Shown: positions 6,005-12,089 of the stretch, in pieces
Layout of the letters: every line of letters starts with the position of its first letter
Position numbering within the stretch: position 1 is the first letter of the stretch
Origin: Treponema sp.
GTDB lineage: Bacteria; Spirochaetota; Spirochaetia; Treponematales; Breznakiellaceae
Length of the DNA stretch: 12,089 nucleotides
Direction: 5' to 3'
Assembly (NCBI GenBank): GCA_031266095.1
Contig: JAISBR010000160.1
Coordinates: 1 to 12,089, forward strand
The notes under the pieces: generated by a model
Seen by the model: only the letters and a program-made list of their open reading frames with translations
What the model was told of the DNA's origin: nothing
The model's database searches: none
Translations under genes and position numbers: made by a program

Positions 6005-7450
6005 CTATATCTGCCGGCCATTAGGGGCCAAAGCCCGGTATGTATCCCTGTATTCCCGAAAGAGCCGCTCGTAGAGAGAGGCGTTTTTTTCGTCGGGAAA
6101 CAGGCGGCTTTCAATGCGCGTCAAGGCGGAGGCGGCCTCGGTAAACGAGGAATACCTGCCCAAGGCGCTTGCGCCGATAACGGCAAGCCCCAGAAGTTCC
6201 GCTTCCTTTTGCGCTGGGACCAGAGTCTCTTTTCCGGTAACGTCCGCTTTGATTTGATTGAGGATGCGGCTTTGGGCGGCGGCCCCTGACAGGCGCAATT
6301 CCCCTACTTCCGCGCCGGCTTCTTCCATTACGGTGATCACGTCCCGAATGGCGAAACAGATCCCCTCAAGTATGGAACGGGCAAATTCGGCCCGGCCCGA
6401 GGAAAGGCCTAGTCCCCGCAAGACGCCTCTAACCGCCGGGTCCCAGATAGGGGCCCGTTCCCCGGCAAGGTAGGGCAGAAACACAAGACCCCCCGCCCCC
6501 GGCCGGGAAGCGGCGGCAAGGGCGTACAATTCCTTGAAATCCGCAAGGCCCAGGAGATCCCGAGCCCATTCAATGGCCTTGCCGGTAGTGGAGATGATCC
6601 CCGAAAGATTCCAGAAGGGCTTTATGGGGTGACCGTATGACATGAGCCGCTCATCGGTAATCCGCTGTCTGGTACAGACGTTTATCCCCTCTGAAGTCCC
6701 GGCCCGGTCACAGGCCTGGCTGGGGCTGGTAACCCCGGCGCCGAGAATAGCCGCAAAGAAATCCGGGCCGCCTGAAACCACCGGAGTCCTTGGCGTCAGC
6801 CCCAGGCGGGCGGCCACGGCGGGAAGAAGGGTTCCGAATGTTTCACCGGGTTTGATGAAGGGGGGGAATTTCGCGGCATCGAGTTTCAATTTTGCAAGAA
6901 TACCGGCGTTCCAGAACCAGCGGTCAAATCCCTCAGCGGGAAAGACCGTTCTTGCTTCTCCGGTGAGGGCACAGGCCAGATATTCGGGGCAGCCCAGGAA
7001 AAAATTTGTCCGCTCATACAACTCAGGTTCGTCATTTTTGATAGCCAGGGCCTTGGGAAGATAGAATCCGGGATCCACATAGCCGCCCATAAGCGCGGAA
7101 ACTTCCGAGGCGGCAGCCACAGCCCGCCGCTCCAGCCAGAGCCGGGAGGGAGCCGCCGGCAGATTGAGACCCTCGGCGTCAAGGACCGGCCCGCCCAGCA
7201 CCGGCGTCAGGCTGGGACCGTTTCCGCTGATTACAATGACCTCCACCGGGGACAGGGAACCAGCGGATGCAGCAAAACGGCGGCAACATTCTTCAAAGGA
7301 ACGCAGCCACTGTCTGCTTTCCGCCTCATGACGCGTACCGTCACCGGTGCTTATTGAGAGGGGAAGGGCGGCAAAGACCAGCCGGTCCCCGTCAAAATTC
7401 CACAGCGCCGACTTAAAACTTGATGTCCCAATATCTATGGCCAGTATCAC
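6005..7450 (-). CDS. FGGY-family carbohydrate kinase (xylulokinase-like)
   Basis: This 481-residue cytoplasmic kinase transfers phosphate from ATP to a sugar or polyol. The N-terminal phosphate loop AIDIGTSSFKS (residues 4-14) is present. SGGPD supplies the expected catalytic Asp230, GTSEG (251-255) is the adenosine-side loop, and the FGGY signature is seen as FLPYLAGERAPIWDPAVRGVLRGL (324-347). LSGAAAQSRILNQIKADVTG (388-407) matches the family's C-terminal motif. Length is normal. The substrate-side region usually reading SGQMHG...WxDxR is here SGNGPS...LWLERR, so it need not phosphorylate xylulose. The start is GTG: the preceding in-frame codon but one is TGA, and the protein begins at the family's usual position. 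It is 24 bp downstream of the SPFH gene, probably in the same operon. Confidence 0.9.
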   Translation of the reverse strand: MILAIDIGTSSFKSALWNFDGDRLVFAALPLSISTGDGTRHEAESRQWLRSFEECCRRFAASAGSLSPVEVIVISGNGPSLTPVLGGPVLDAEGLNLPAAPSRLWLERRAVAAASEVSALMGGYVDPGFYLPKALAIKNDEPELYERTNFFLGCPEYLACALTGEARTVFPAEGFDRWFWNAGILAKLKLDAAKFPPFIKPGETFGTLLPAVAARLGLTPRTPVVSGGPDFFAAILGAGVTSPSQACDRAGTSEGINVCTRQRITDERLMSYGHPIKPFWNLSGIISTTGKAIEWARDLLGLADFKELYALAAASRPGAGGLVFLPYLAGERAPIWDPAVRGVLRGLGLSSGRAEFARSILEGICFAIRDVITVMEEAGAEVGELRLSGAAAQSRILNQIKADVTGKETLVPAQKEAELLGLAVIGASALGRYSSFTEAASALTRIESRLFPDEKNASLYERLFREYRDTYRALAPNGRQI

Positions 7451-7474
7451 GCTTCATTTTACCCGGCAGGACTT

Positions 7475-8392
7475 TCACTTCTTCGCCAGTTCCGTCACGC
7501 TCGTCACCAGTCCCGCCAGGTTTTGAATATCCGACGGGATAATGATCTTGGTGGCCTGGCCTTCGGCGACTTTTTGCAGGGCCTCAAGGCTCTTGAGTTT
7601 TATCAACGCTTCGTCGGCGGCGACCGCTTTGAGCAAGCTCAGGCCCTCGGCGGTGGCTTTCTGGATGTTGAGAATCGCTTGGGCCTCGCCTTCGGCCTCC
7701 CGAATCGACGCCTCCTTGGTAGCTTCGGCCTGCAGGATCATCGCCGCCTTTTCAGCCTCGGCCTTGAGGATCGCCGAAGCCTTCTGTCCCTCCGCCACCA
7801 GAATCGCCGACTGCTTTTCACCTTCCGCCTTGAGGATCGATTCCCGGCGTTCCCGCTCGGCCCGCATCTGTTTCTCCATGGCTTCCTGGATGCTCTTCGG
7901 CGGCGTGATGTTTTTCACTTCGACCCGGTTCACCTTGATGCCCCAGGGATCGGTTGCCTCGTCAAGCACGATCCGCATCCGGCTATTGATCATGTCCCGG
8001 CTGGTAAGGGTTTCGTCCAGTTCAAGCTCACCGATGATGTTCCGCAAAGTGGTAATGGACAAGTTCTCAATGGCCATAAAGGGATTCACCACGCCGTAGG
8101 TGTAGAGTTTGGGATCGGTGATTTGCAGATAGATCACCGTGTCTATCATCATGGTGACATTGTCTTTGGTTATAACCGGCTGGGGCTCAAAATCAGCCAC
8201 CTGTTCTTTGAGGGAAACTCTGTTGGCGAGCCGATCAATAAACGGTACTTTTATATGAATACCCACGCCCCAGGTATCGCAGTAAGCGCCCAATCGCTCA
8301 AGCACACAGGCGTTTGACTGTGAAACGATTCTGATATTGGTGATAATCAACAGCAGAACAAAAGCAACTAACACAATAAGCACATAAGTCAT
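7475..8392 (-). CDS. SPFH/band-7 membrane protein, QmcA/paraslipin type
   Basis: This 305-residue protein is of the stomatin-prohibitin-flotillin-HflK/C superfamily. An N-terminal transmembrane segment (2-19) anchors the SPFH domain (about 21-190), which contains the family markers VSQSNACVLERLG, TKDNVTMMIDTVIYLQI and AMEKQMRAERERRESILKAEGE. A long Ala/Glu-rich coiled coil follows (about 172-275), then a short hydrophobic tail (about 281-300). Such proteins oligomerise into membrane microdomain scaffolds. The start at 8392 is chosen over an upstream in-frame ATG (8452) because GGAGG (8404-8400) lies 7 nt before it and the earlier start would overlap the NfeD gene by 47 bp. It sits 13 bp after NfeD, the standard partner arrangement (ybbJ-ybbK in E. 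coli). Confidence 0.93.
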   Translation of the reverse strand: MTYVLIVLVAFVLLLIITNIRIVSQSNACVLERLGAYCDTWGVGIHIKVPFIDRLANRVSLKEQVADFEPQPVITKDNVTMMIDTVIYLQITDPKLYTYGVVNPFMAIENLSITTLRNIIGELELDETLTSRDMINSRMRIVLDEATDPWGIKVNRVEVKNITPPKSIQEAMEKQMRAERERRESILKAEGEKQSAILVAEGQKASAILKAEAEKAAMILQAEATKEASIREAEGEAQAILNIQKATAEGLSLLKAVAADEALIKLKSLEALQKVAEGQATKIIIPSDIQNLAGLVTSVTELAKK

Positions 8393-8405
8393 AACAGTAC
8401 CTCCA

Positions 8406-8864
8406 TTAACTTTCATCAGGAAGAGGACGGACAATGGCCTGTACGCCTTCAATCCGAATCACTTCACATTTGGTTCCTTCAGGTATATCGGAATTATCCG
8501 GCGAGCGGGCGGACCAGATTTGGCCGTTCAGTTTCACCTCACCCTTTTCAAATTCGCCGATCCTTTTGATAACCAGCGTGTGCTTGCCGATTAGGCTGTC
8601 TACGTTGGTTTTTTCCCTGCCGATTTTGAATTTCTTAATCGCCAATGGCCGGGTAAATATAAGCAGAACCGCCGCGATTCCGAGAAAAATCAGAAACTGA
8701 ACCGCAAAAGGTATATCCAGGAGCGAGAGAAACACCATGGCCAGGGCCGCCAGGGCGAACCAGACCGTGGTAAGTCCAAGGGTAAACACCTCAATAAGGG
8801 CGAAAATAATGGTAAGGGCAACCCATATCCAGCGCGGGGAAATAAAACCAAATTCAAACAGCAT
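8406..8864 (-). CDS. NfeD-like membrane protein, YbbJ type
   Basis: This 152-residue protein has three predicted membrane spans (about 11-30, 33-49 and 53-71) and a C-terminal OB-fold-like soluble domain (about 88-150, GKHTLVIKRIGEFEKGEVKL followed by IRIEGVQAIVRPL). This matches the short NfeD class that partners SPFH proteins. It lacks the serine protease domain of long NfeD proteins. The start at 8864 gives the usual family length and opens just before the first span; an ATG at 8930 would add 22 atypical residues and place the promoter inside the gene. No ribosome-binding site precedes 8864, but a promoter ends 7 bp upstream, so the mRNA may be leaderless. It is first gene of the NfeD-SPFH-kinase operon. 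Confidence 0.85.
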   Translation of the reverse strand: MLFEFGFISPRWIWVALTIIFALIEVFTLGLTTVWFALAALAMVFLSLLDIPFAVQFLIFLGIAAVLLIFTRPLAIKKFKIGREKTNVDSLIGKHTLVIKRIGEFEKGEVKLNGQIWSARSPDNSDIPEGTKCEVIRIEGVQAIVRPLPDES

Positions 8865-8871
8865 ATACAGA

Positions 8872-8900
8872 ACTGTAAGATTCAAAGAACAAGGTGTCAA
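8872..8900 (-). promoter_or_regulatory. Candidate promoter of the NfeD-SPFH-kinase operon
   Basis: On the minus strand TTGACA (8900-8895, consensus) and TACAGT (8877-8872, 4 of 6) are spaced 17 bp. Initiation 7-8 bases on would fall at or next to the A of the NfeD ATG at 8864. Confidence 0.5.
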
Positions 8901-9032
8901 GTAATCGCGGGGGGGAGAAGCGGTGGACATGGTACGGCCAAACCGGGAAGTACGGAGAAAGGAATATTAAAAAAACCTCATTTTCATCACAATCACAAAT
9001 CAAACTGTTGATCGGGGGATACTTCCATTCTG

Positions 9033-9532
9033 TTAACTTGTTGACAGTGGGAGCCACAGGCCCTCTATCGCCAGGGCCGGGAAAGCATATCGGAGCCTCA
9101 GATCGTCCATCGCGAGGCGGCTCCCCTCAAAATCAAGCCCCACAAAGGCGGTCAGGTTCTGAGGGCATATCACATCGGTGAGGATAAGACCGTCCGCGGT
9201 GCCCCATGATACAAGCTGTCTTCCCAGCCGGAGGTTGAACCTCCCAACACCCCAATCAAGCCATGCTTCCCCCAGGGCAAAACCGGTACGATCATTACTC
9301 ACGGCGTTATACTCAACGGACAGAGAGACGAAGGCCGCAGCCTCACCGGAAGCGACATTGATTTCCCCGGTAAAGGCGTTACGCGAATCAATCAGCCCCC
9401 GGTCTTTTGAAAAGGGCAGGGCCTGGATGGTCTCCACCTATCCGTGAAGATCAATATTGACCTGGGCGGTCAGCAGCAGGGCGGCATAAAGAAGGGAAAA
9501 AAGAACGTAAACTGGTTTTTCAGATTTGCCAT
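9033..9532 (-). pseudogene. Decayed, truncated outer-membrane porin-like gene
   Basis: Reading leftward from ATG at 9532, the frame starts MANLKNQFTFFF and then shifts at a run of six T residues (minus strand, 9498-9493 region). Adding one T restores a signal peptide SLLYAALLLTAQVNIDLHG that joins the downstream frame. That frame is then broken by TAG (9440-9438) and continues 134 residues to TAA at 9035-9033. The conserved stretch RLGRQLVSWGTADGL followed by LTDVICPQNLTAF resembles DUF1302-type beta-barrel outer-membrane proteins. Such proteins are usually several hundred residues, so the 3' part is missing. I see no continuation of it in any frame of 8931-9032. Two lesions plus truncation argue for a dead gene. 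The family assignment is by motif memory and is moderate in confidence. Confidence 0.7.
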
Positions 9533-9621
9533 ATTGTTTGTCAAATACAACATATTGCGGTGGTATTATCAACGGCTCATTTTACCGGCTGGCGGAGATA
9601 GCCTCAAGTCCTGGCATTGGG

Positions 9622-9627
9622 TATAAT
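9622..9627 (+). promoter_or_regulatory. Consensus -10 box for AMMECR1-family gene
   Basis: TATAAT is perfect and ends 6 bp before the ATG at 9634; the expected start point is the A of the ATG itself. The -35 region (TAGCCT at 17-bp spacing) is poor. No Shine-Dalgarno sequence lies before the ATG, consistent with a leaderless mRNA. Confidence 0.55.
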
Positions 9628-9633
9628 GCCGGT

Positions 9634-10209
9634 ATGAATTTTACCATTACCCCGGAAGAACAGCGGATTCTGCTGACCAATGCCCGGGAGAGCATTGCCT
9701 CCCGCCTGGAAAGCCGTGAACCTCAATACCACGATGTCAATCCCGATGAGCATCCGACGCTGAAAATTCCCTGCGGCGCGTTTGTGACTCTGCACAAAAC
9801 GGCCGCTGCCGGAAAGCGTGCTTTGCGGGGATGCATCGGCAGGATGACCGCGAGCCTGCCCCTGGAGGAAACGGTCCGCACCATGGCAAGGGAGGCGGCC
9901 TTCGGTGATCCCCGGTTTCCGCCGCTCAGGCGGGATGAACTGGACCAGTGCCTCATTGAGATTTCCGCCCTGTCGCCCCTGGCAATCTGTCCGGATCCGC
10001 AGCAGGTGCAGGTCGGTATTCACGGCTTGTATCTGGTGAGGGGCGGCCGATCGGGAGTACTGTTACCCCAGGTGCCGCTGGAGCAGGGCTGGAATCTGCA
10101 TGAATACCTGGACTACATCTGCGTCAAAGCAGGCCTTCTCGCCGATTCTTACAACGCCCCGGACGCGGCTCTCTACACGTTTACCGCGGTTGTCTTTGGG
10201 GAAGCATGA
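9634..10209 (+). CDS. AMMECR1-family protein (AmmeMemoRadiSam system protein A)
   Basis: This 191-residue soluble protein spans the whole AMMECR1 domain. The strictly conserved LRGCIG lies at residues 64-69, followed by AFGDPRFPPL (89-98), the LIEISALSPL strand (107-116), and GVLLPQVPLEQGW (141-153) leading to KAGL (165-168). Length is typical. AMMECR1 proteins are conserved from bacteria to humans, yet their biochemical role is not settled. In many bacteria they occur with a Memo-like protein and a radical-SAM enzyme; neither partner is in this window, so here the gene stands alone. The start at 9634 fits the family's N-terminus (MNFTITPEEQRILL); an in-frame ATG at 9526 would lie upstream of the -10 box. 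A terminator follows the stop by 50 bp. Confidence 0.92.
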   Translation: MNFTITPEEQRILLTNARESIASRLESREPQYHDVNPDEHPTLKIPCGAFVTLHKTAAAGKRALRGCIGRMTASLPLEETVRTMAREAAFGDPRFPPLRRDELDQCLIEISALSPLAICPDPQQVQVGIHGLYLVRGGRSGVLLPQVPLEQGWNLHEYLDYICVKAGLLADSYNAPDAALYTFTAVVFGEA

Positions 10210-10259
10210 GCAATCCGGACAGGAGTTTGTTGAGTTTTACGCATAAAATCCCGAAAAAT

Positions 10260-10279
10260 CGCCTGACAGGCGGTTTTTT
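10260..10279 (+). terminator. Intrinsic terminator after AMMECR1 gene
   Basis: CGCCTG (10260-10265) pairs with CAGGCG (10267-10272) and is followed by G and six T residues (10274-10279). Five A residues precede the stem (10254-10258), so it could also terminate the convergent argF transcript from the other side. Confidence 0.88.
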
Positions 10280-10281
10280 GC

Positions 10282-10380
10282 CTTGCAAATTTCGTCGAAC
10301 CGAAGGTTTGCAAGAGCCCATAAATTGTGGTTTTTGCAGTACAAAGTGATGCAAAAATCAACAAGTGCAGCAGGCTCTTG
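10282..10380 (-). repeat. Nested, mutually exclusive inverted repeats after argF
   Basis: CTTGCAAA (10282-10289) pairs with TTTGCAAG (10307-10314), extended by two G-U pairs and one T-A pair. CAAGAGCC (10311-10318) pairs with GGCTCTTG (10373-10380), and inside that TTTTTGCA (10331-10338) pairs with TGCAAAAA (10350-10357). The first and second helices share bases 10311-10314, so both cannot form fully at once. The region lies between convergent genes, just downstream of the argF stop. It may be an argF 3' structure or a dispersed palindromic element. The non-coding stretch 10210-10435 holds only this and the terminator. Confidence 0.6.
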
Positions 10381-10435
10381 GGGACCTCTCGTCTTTGCCG
10401 GCGAAAGTTTTGCCCGCCCAAGCGGCCTTCCCCCG

Positions 10436-11374
10436 CTACAGCAGCGTGGCCAGCATTATCGCTTTGATCGTGTGCTTGCGGTTTTCAGCCTGGTCCCAGG
10501 CGCGGCTTTGAGAACCGTCGATCACATCGGCGGTTACTTCCTCACCTTTGATCGCGGGCAGGCAGTGGAGAAAGATACTGTCCTTACGTCCGGTTTTGTC
10601 CATCAGTGACCGATTCACCTGGTAGGGCATAAGGAGGGACCGGCGTTCCTCCCGCTTGTCCTCCTCGCCCATGGATGTCCAGACATCGGTGTAGACAGCG
10701 TCGACACCGTCAATGGCGGCGGTGTCGGCGGTAACGGTTATGACCGCGCCGGAGGAGGAGGCCAGGGAGTCGCACTCTTGGCGCAGAGCCGCGTCGGGGC
10801 TCAGCTCCGGTGGGGTCATAATAGTGAAGTGTACTCCCAGTTTGGCGCAGATCACCATGAGGGATCTGACCACGTTATTTCGGCCATCCCCCACAAAGCA
10901 GAGGCTCTTGCCCCTGGCCGGGCCAAAACTCTCCTCCAGGGTCATAATGTCCGCGAGAGCCTGAGTGGGGTGGAACCGGTCGGTGAGCCCGTTATATACC
11001 GGCACGCCGGAATACTTCGCCAGGCTCTCCACTGTTTCCTGCTTAAAGCCCCGGAACTGGATGGCGCTGAACATCCTGCCCAGCACCCGCGCAGTATCTT
11101 CAATAGATTCCTTAGTTCCAAGGTGAATATCCAGGGTGGAGAGGAACACCGGATGTCCTCCCTCTTCGCCGAAGGCAGTTTCAAAGGCGCAACGGGTCCT
11201 GGTGGAACGCTTTTCGAAAAGCAGGGCGATGGTCTTGCCGGTAAAACGCTGAAATATCGTGCCGCTTGAACTTTCGGCCTTGACCTGCTTTGAAAAATCC
11301 AGCAGGAACCGGATTTCCTCCGCAGTATAATCCAACCAGGTAAGCAGGGAACGCCCTTTTAACGCAGTAGACAT
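10436..11374 (-). CDS. argF: Ornithine carbamoyltransferase
   Basis: This 312-residue cytoplasmic enzyme makes citrulline from ornithine and carbamoyl phosphate, or runs in reverse in the arginine deiminase route. The carbamoyl-phosphate site STRTR is at residues 57-61, HPTQ at 135-138, the ornithine-site DVWTSMGEE at 230-238, and the catalytic HCLPA at 270-274. Length is normal and no motif is missing. Two in-frame ATGs occur; the second (11374) is chosen because GGAGG (11384-11380) lies five bases before it and partly inside the first codons of the longer version. No arc or other arg gene is nearby, so anabolic and catabolic roles cannot be separated and the symbol is provisional. A possible extended -10 (TGGTATTAT, minus strand, 11471-11463) lies about 90 bp upstream, with no good -35. 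Confidence 0.95.
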   Translation of the reverse strand: MSTALKGRSLLTWLDYTAEEIRFLLDFSKQVKAESSSGTIFQRFTGKTIALLFEKRSTRTRCAFETAFGEEGGHPVFLSTLDIHLGTKESIEDTARVLGRMFSAIQFRGFKQETVESLAKYSGVPVYNGLTDRFHPTQALADIMTLEESFGPARGKSLCFVGDGRNNVVRSLMVICAKLGVHFTIMTPPELSPDAALRQECDSLASSSGAVITVTADTAAIDGVDAVYTDVWTSMGEEDKREERRSLLMPYQVNRSLMDKTGRKDSIFLHCLPAIKGEEVTADVIDGSQSRAWDQAENRKHTIKAIMLATLL

Positions 11375-11543
11375 AATAACCTCCATGCTTACGGTAGCAC
11401 AAGGAAGCGTTTTATTAAATAGACTTGTTCGCTAACCCTGTTAAATCCGTAATTCAAAGTTGATAATACCACATATAAGAGTCATTCTTGACAAATATTG
11501 CAACTATTCAGCCGATTTTCCTATAGCAAGTGTTATTGTTATG

Positions 11544-11552
11544 TGATATAAT
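11544..11552 (+). promoter_or_regulatory. Extended -10 promoter before IS66-type fragment
   Basis: TGATATAAT is a perfect extended -10 (TG-N-TATAAT). It ends 10 bp before the ATG at 11563, so the leader would be only a few bases long and no ribosome site is present. No -35 match is needed for such promoters. The rest of the 188-bp gap 11375-11562 is AT-rich and holds no gene. Confidence 0.55.
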
Positions 11553-11562
11553 AAAACACGGG

Positions 11563-11862
11563 ATGGGAAACAGTATAAACATACAGGAGACCATAGAAAG
11601 GGCTCGGAAACAAATAACAAACGAGCCGAACCTCTCACCGGCCTTGAAAACCACTTTTGACCTGCTCATTAACCTCTGTCTGCTCCTTGCCGAAACACGG
11701 TTGGTAAAAAATTCATCAAACAGTAACATTCCGCCATCGGCAGACCCGAAGCGGGAAAAAACATCAAAGGCCAGAGGAAAAAGGAAATCCGGCGGACAGG
11801 CTGGGCATCCGGGGGCAACCCTGAAGCCGGTGGATAAGCCGGACAAGATAGCCGGAGGGTAA
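11563..11862 (+). pseudogene. IS66-family transposase, N-terminal fragment
   Basis: The 99 residues match the start of IS66-type (TnpC) transposases: a helical N-terminus, then KNSSNSNIPPSADPKREK (49-66) and the basic GKRKSGGQAGHPGATLKPV stretch (72-90). Full-length proteins are about 450-550 residues. Here translation ends at TAA 11860-11862, just after the KPDKI motif, and none of the following DNA resembles the zinc-binding or DDE domains. The gene has therefore lost about four fifths of its length. The breakpoint lies near 11845-11862, where unrelated sequence on the opposite strand begins. It cannot be active alone, though its promoter looks intact. No terminal inverted repeat was identified. 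Confidence 0.85.
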
Positions 11863-11881
11863 GATGGGCGGGATAGCCTGT

Positions 11882-11986
11882 CTAAGGGGAGACAATCGGT
11901 CTCTCAATAAAGAAAAAACTCAAAACCGCAAGCAGATAGCCCACTCCCAATAGCAAAACGCAACAGGCTGCTAGTATCCAGACCTC
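11882..11986 (-). pseudogene. C-terminal scrap resembling an acyltransferase-3 membrane protein
   Basis: In the frame ending with TAG at 11884-11882, the last 34 residues are a hydrophobic span ending FFFIERPIVSP. A final membrane helix followed by an E-R/K-P motif is characteristic of the C-terminus of acyltransferase family 3 (membrane O-acyltransferases that decorate envelope polysaccharides). The same frame stays open to the window edge, but upstream of about 11990 it is not hydrophobic, while another frame there encodes a transposase end. The parsimonious reading is that only the gene's 3' tail survives, cut by the IS630-type element. The match is short and assigned from memory, so confidence is limited. 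Confidence 0.45.
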
Positions 11987-12089
11987 ATTCAAACTGTGGA
12001 TATAGGCGCTTAAGCTTAATACGGGCATCGGCAGTAGTAAATCTCCAGTTGATTTTACACGCTTCCTGGTTCCGTCTGCTATTCCATGC
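11985..12089 (-). mobile_element. IS630-type transposase, C-terminal end (runs off window)
   Basis: The frame from the right edge encodes 34 residues then TGA (11987-11985). KINWRFTTADARIKLKRLYP (residues 12-31 of the fragment) is the C-terminal tail typical of a group of IS630/Tc1-mariner-family transposases. The catalytic DDE part would lie beyond the window. The stop codon overlaps the acyltransferase-like frame, leaving no room for a normal 3' non-coding end and inverted repeat, so the element is probably truncated or recombined at its end. Confidence 0.65.

Noticed and set aside
7523..8317. 264-residue plus-strand frame opposite the SPFH gene
   Set aside because: It is antisense to a clearly conserved protein and its composition mirrors the coiled-coil codons; no independent motif or ribosome site.
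8393..8452. Longer SPFH start at 8452
   Set aside because: It would overlap the NfeD gene by 47 bp and put 20 polar residues before the anchor; GGAGG supports 8392.
9526..9633. Longer AMMECR1 start at 9526
   Set aside because: The extra 36 residues do not belong to the family and the TATAAT box would be inside the coding region.
10206..10349. 47-codon frame overlapping the AMMECR1 stop by ATGA
   Set aside because: It runs straight through the intrinsic terminator and the palindromic region, with no ribosome site or recognisable product.
11375..11386. Four-residue-longer argF start (MEVI...)
   Set aside because: Its first codons are the GGAGG ribosome site of the second ATG, so translation most likely begins at 11374.
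11488..11493. TTGACA as a promoter for the IS66-type fragment
   Set aside because: No acceptable -10 lies 16-19 bp downstream, and it is too far from the good extended -10 at 11544-11552.

Overview
The window reads as a chromosomal segment of a host-associated spirochaete, most likely a Treponema-like organism of the termite-gut type. This is inferred from gene content: a lipoprotein built on a Gly-Gly-x-Phe-x-Met / Ile-Ser-Gly-Asn repeat, an HU-like plus DUF4469 protein, a long ankyrin-repeat lipoprotein, and moderately high GC coding DNA separated by AT-rich promoters. No rRNA or lineage-specific marker is present, so the taxonomic call is tentative.

Layout, left to right. Positions 1-219 are non-coding and hold a 22-base C homopolymer and a GC-rich hairpin followed by TTTT. 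A putative surface beta-helix lipoprotein (220-1752, +) follows, closed by an intrinsic terminator. Next is the HU-like/DUF4469 protein (1831-2595, +) with its own strong terminator. The convergent gap 2596-2988 contains a nine-copy, roughly 24-bp tandem array rich in CTAG, bracketed by hairpins and by a short direct repeat. A 934-residue ankyrin-repeat lipoprotein lies on the minus strand (2989-5793). Its upstream region has two near-perfect hairpins and abuts the promoter of a plus-strand tRNA-Leu(GAG) at 5891-5972.

A minus-strand operon runs NfeD/YbbJ-like membrane protein (8864-8406), SPFH/QmcA-like protein (8392-7475) and FGGY-family sugar kinase (7450-6005). NfeD with SPFH is a classic membrane-microdomain pair; the kinase is co-directional, 24 bp downstream. 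To the right of this operon is a decayed, truncated outer-membrane porin-like gene (9532-9033, -), with a one-base frameshift and an in-frame TAG. Then come an AMMECR1-family gene (9634-10209, +) with a terminator, a structured convergent spacer, and ornithine carbamoyltransferase argF (11374-10436, -).

The right end (11563-12089) is a scrapyard: the N-terminal 99 residues of an IS66-type transposase (+), a 34-residue C-terminal scrap resembling an acyltransferase-3 membrane protein (-), and the C-terminal end of an IS630-type transposase (-) running off the window.

No complete, clearly new multi-gene system is visible. The best candidates for something undescribed are the structured CTAG-rich tandem array at 2673-2981, the TTCCG-type hairpins at both ends of the ankyrin gene, the C22 tract plus leader hairpin before the surface lipoprotein, and three genes whose promoters sit so close to the start codon that leaderless or near-leaderless transcripts are expected.
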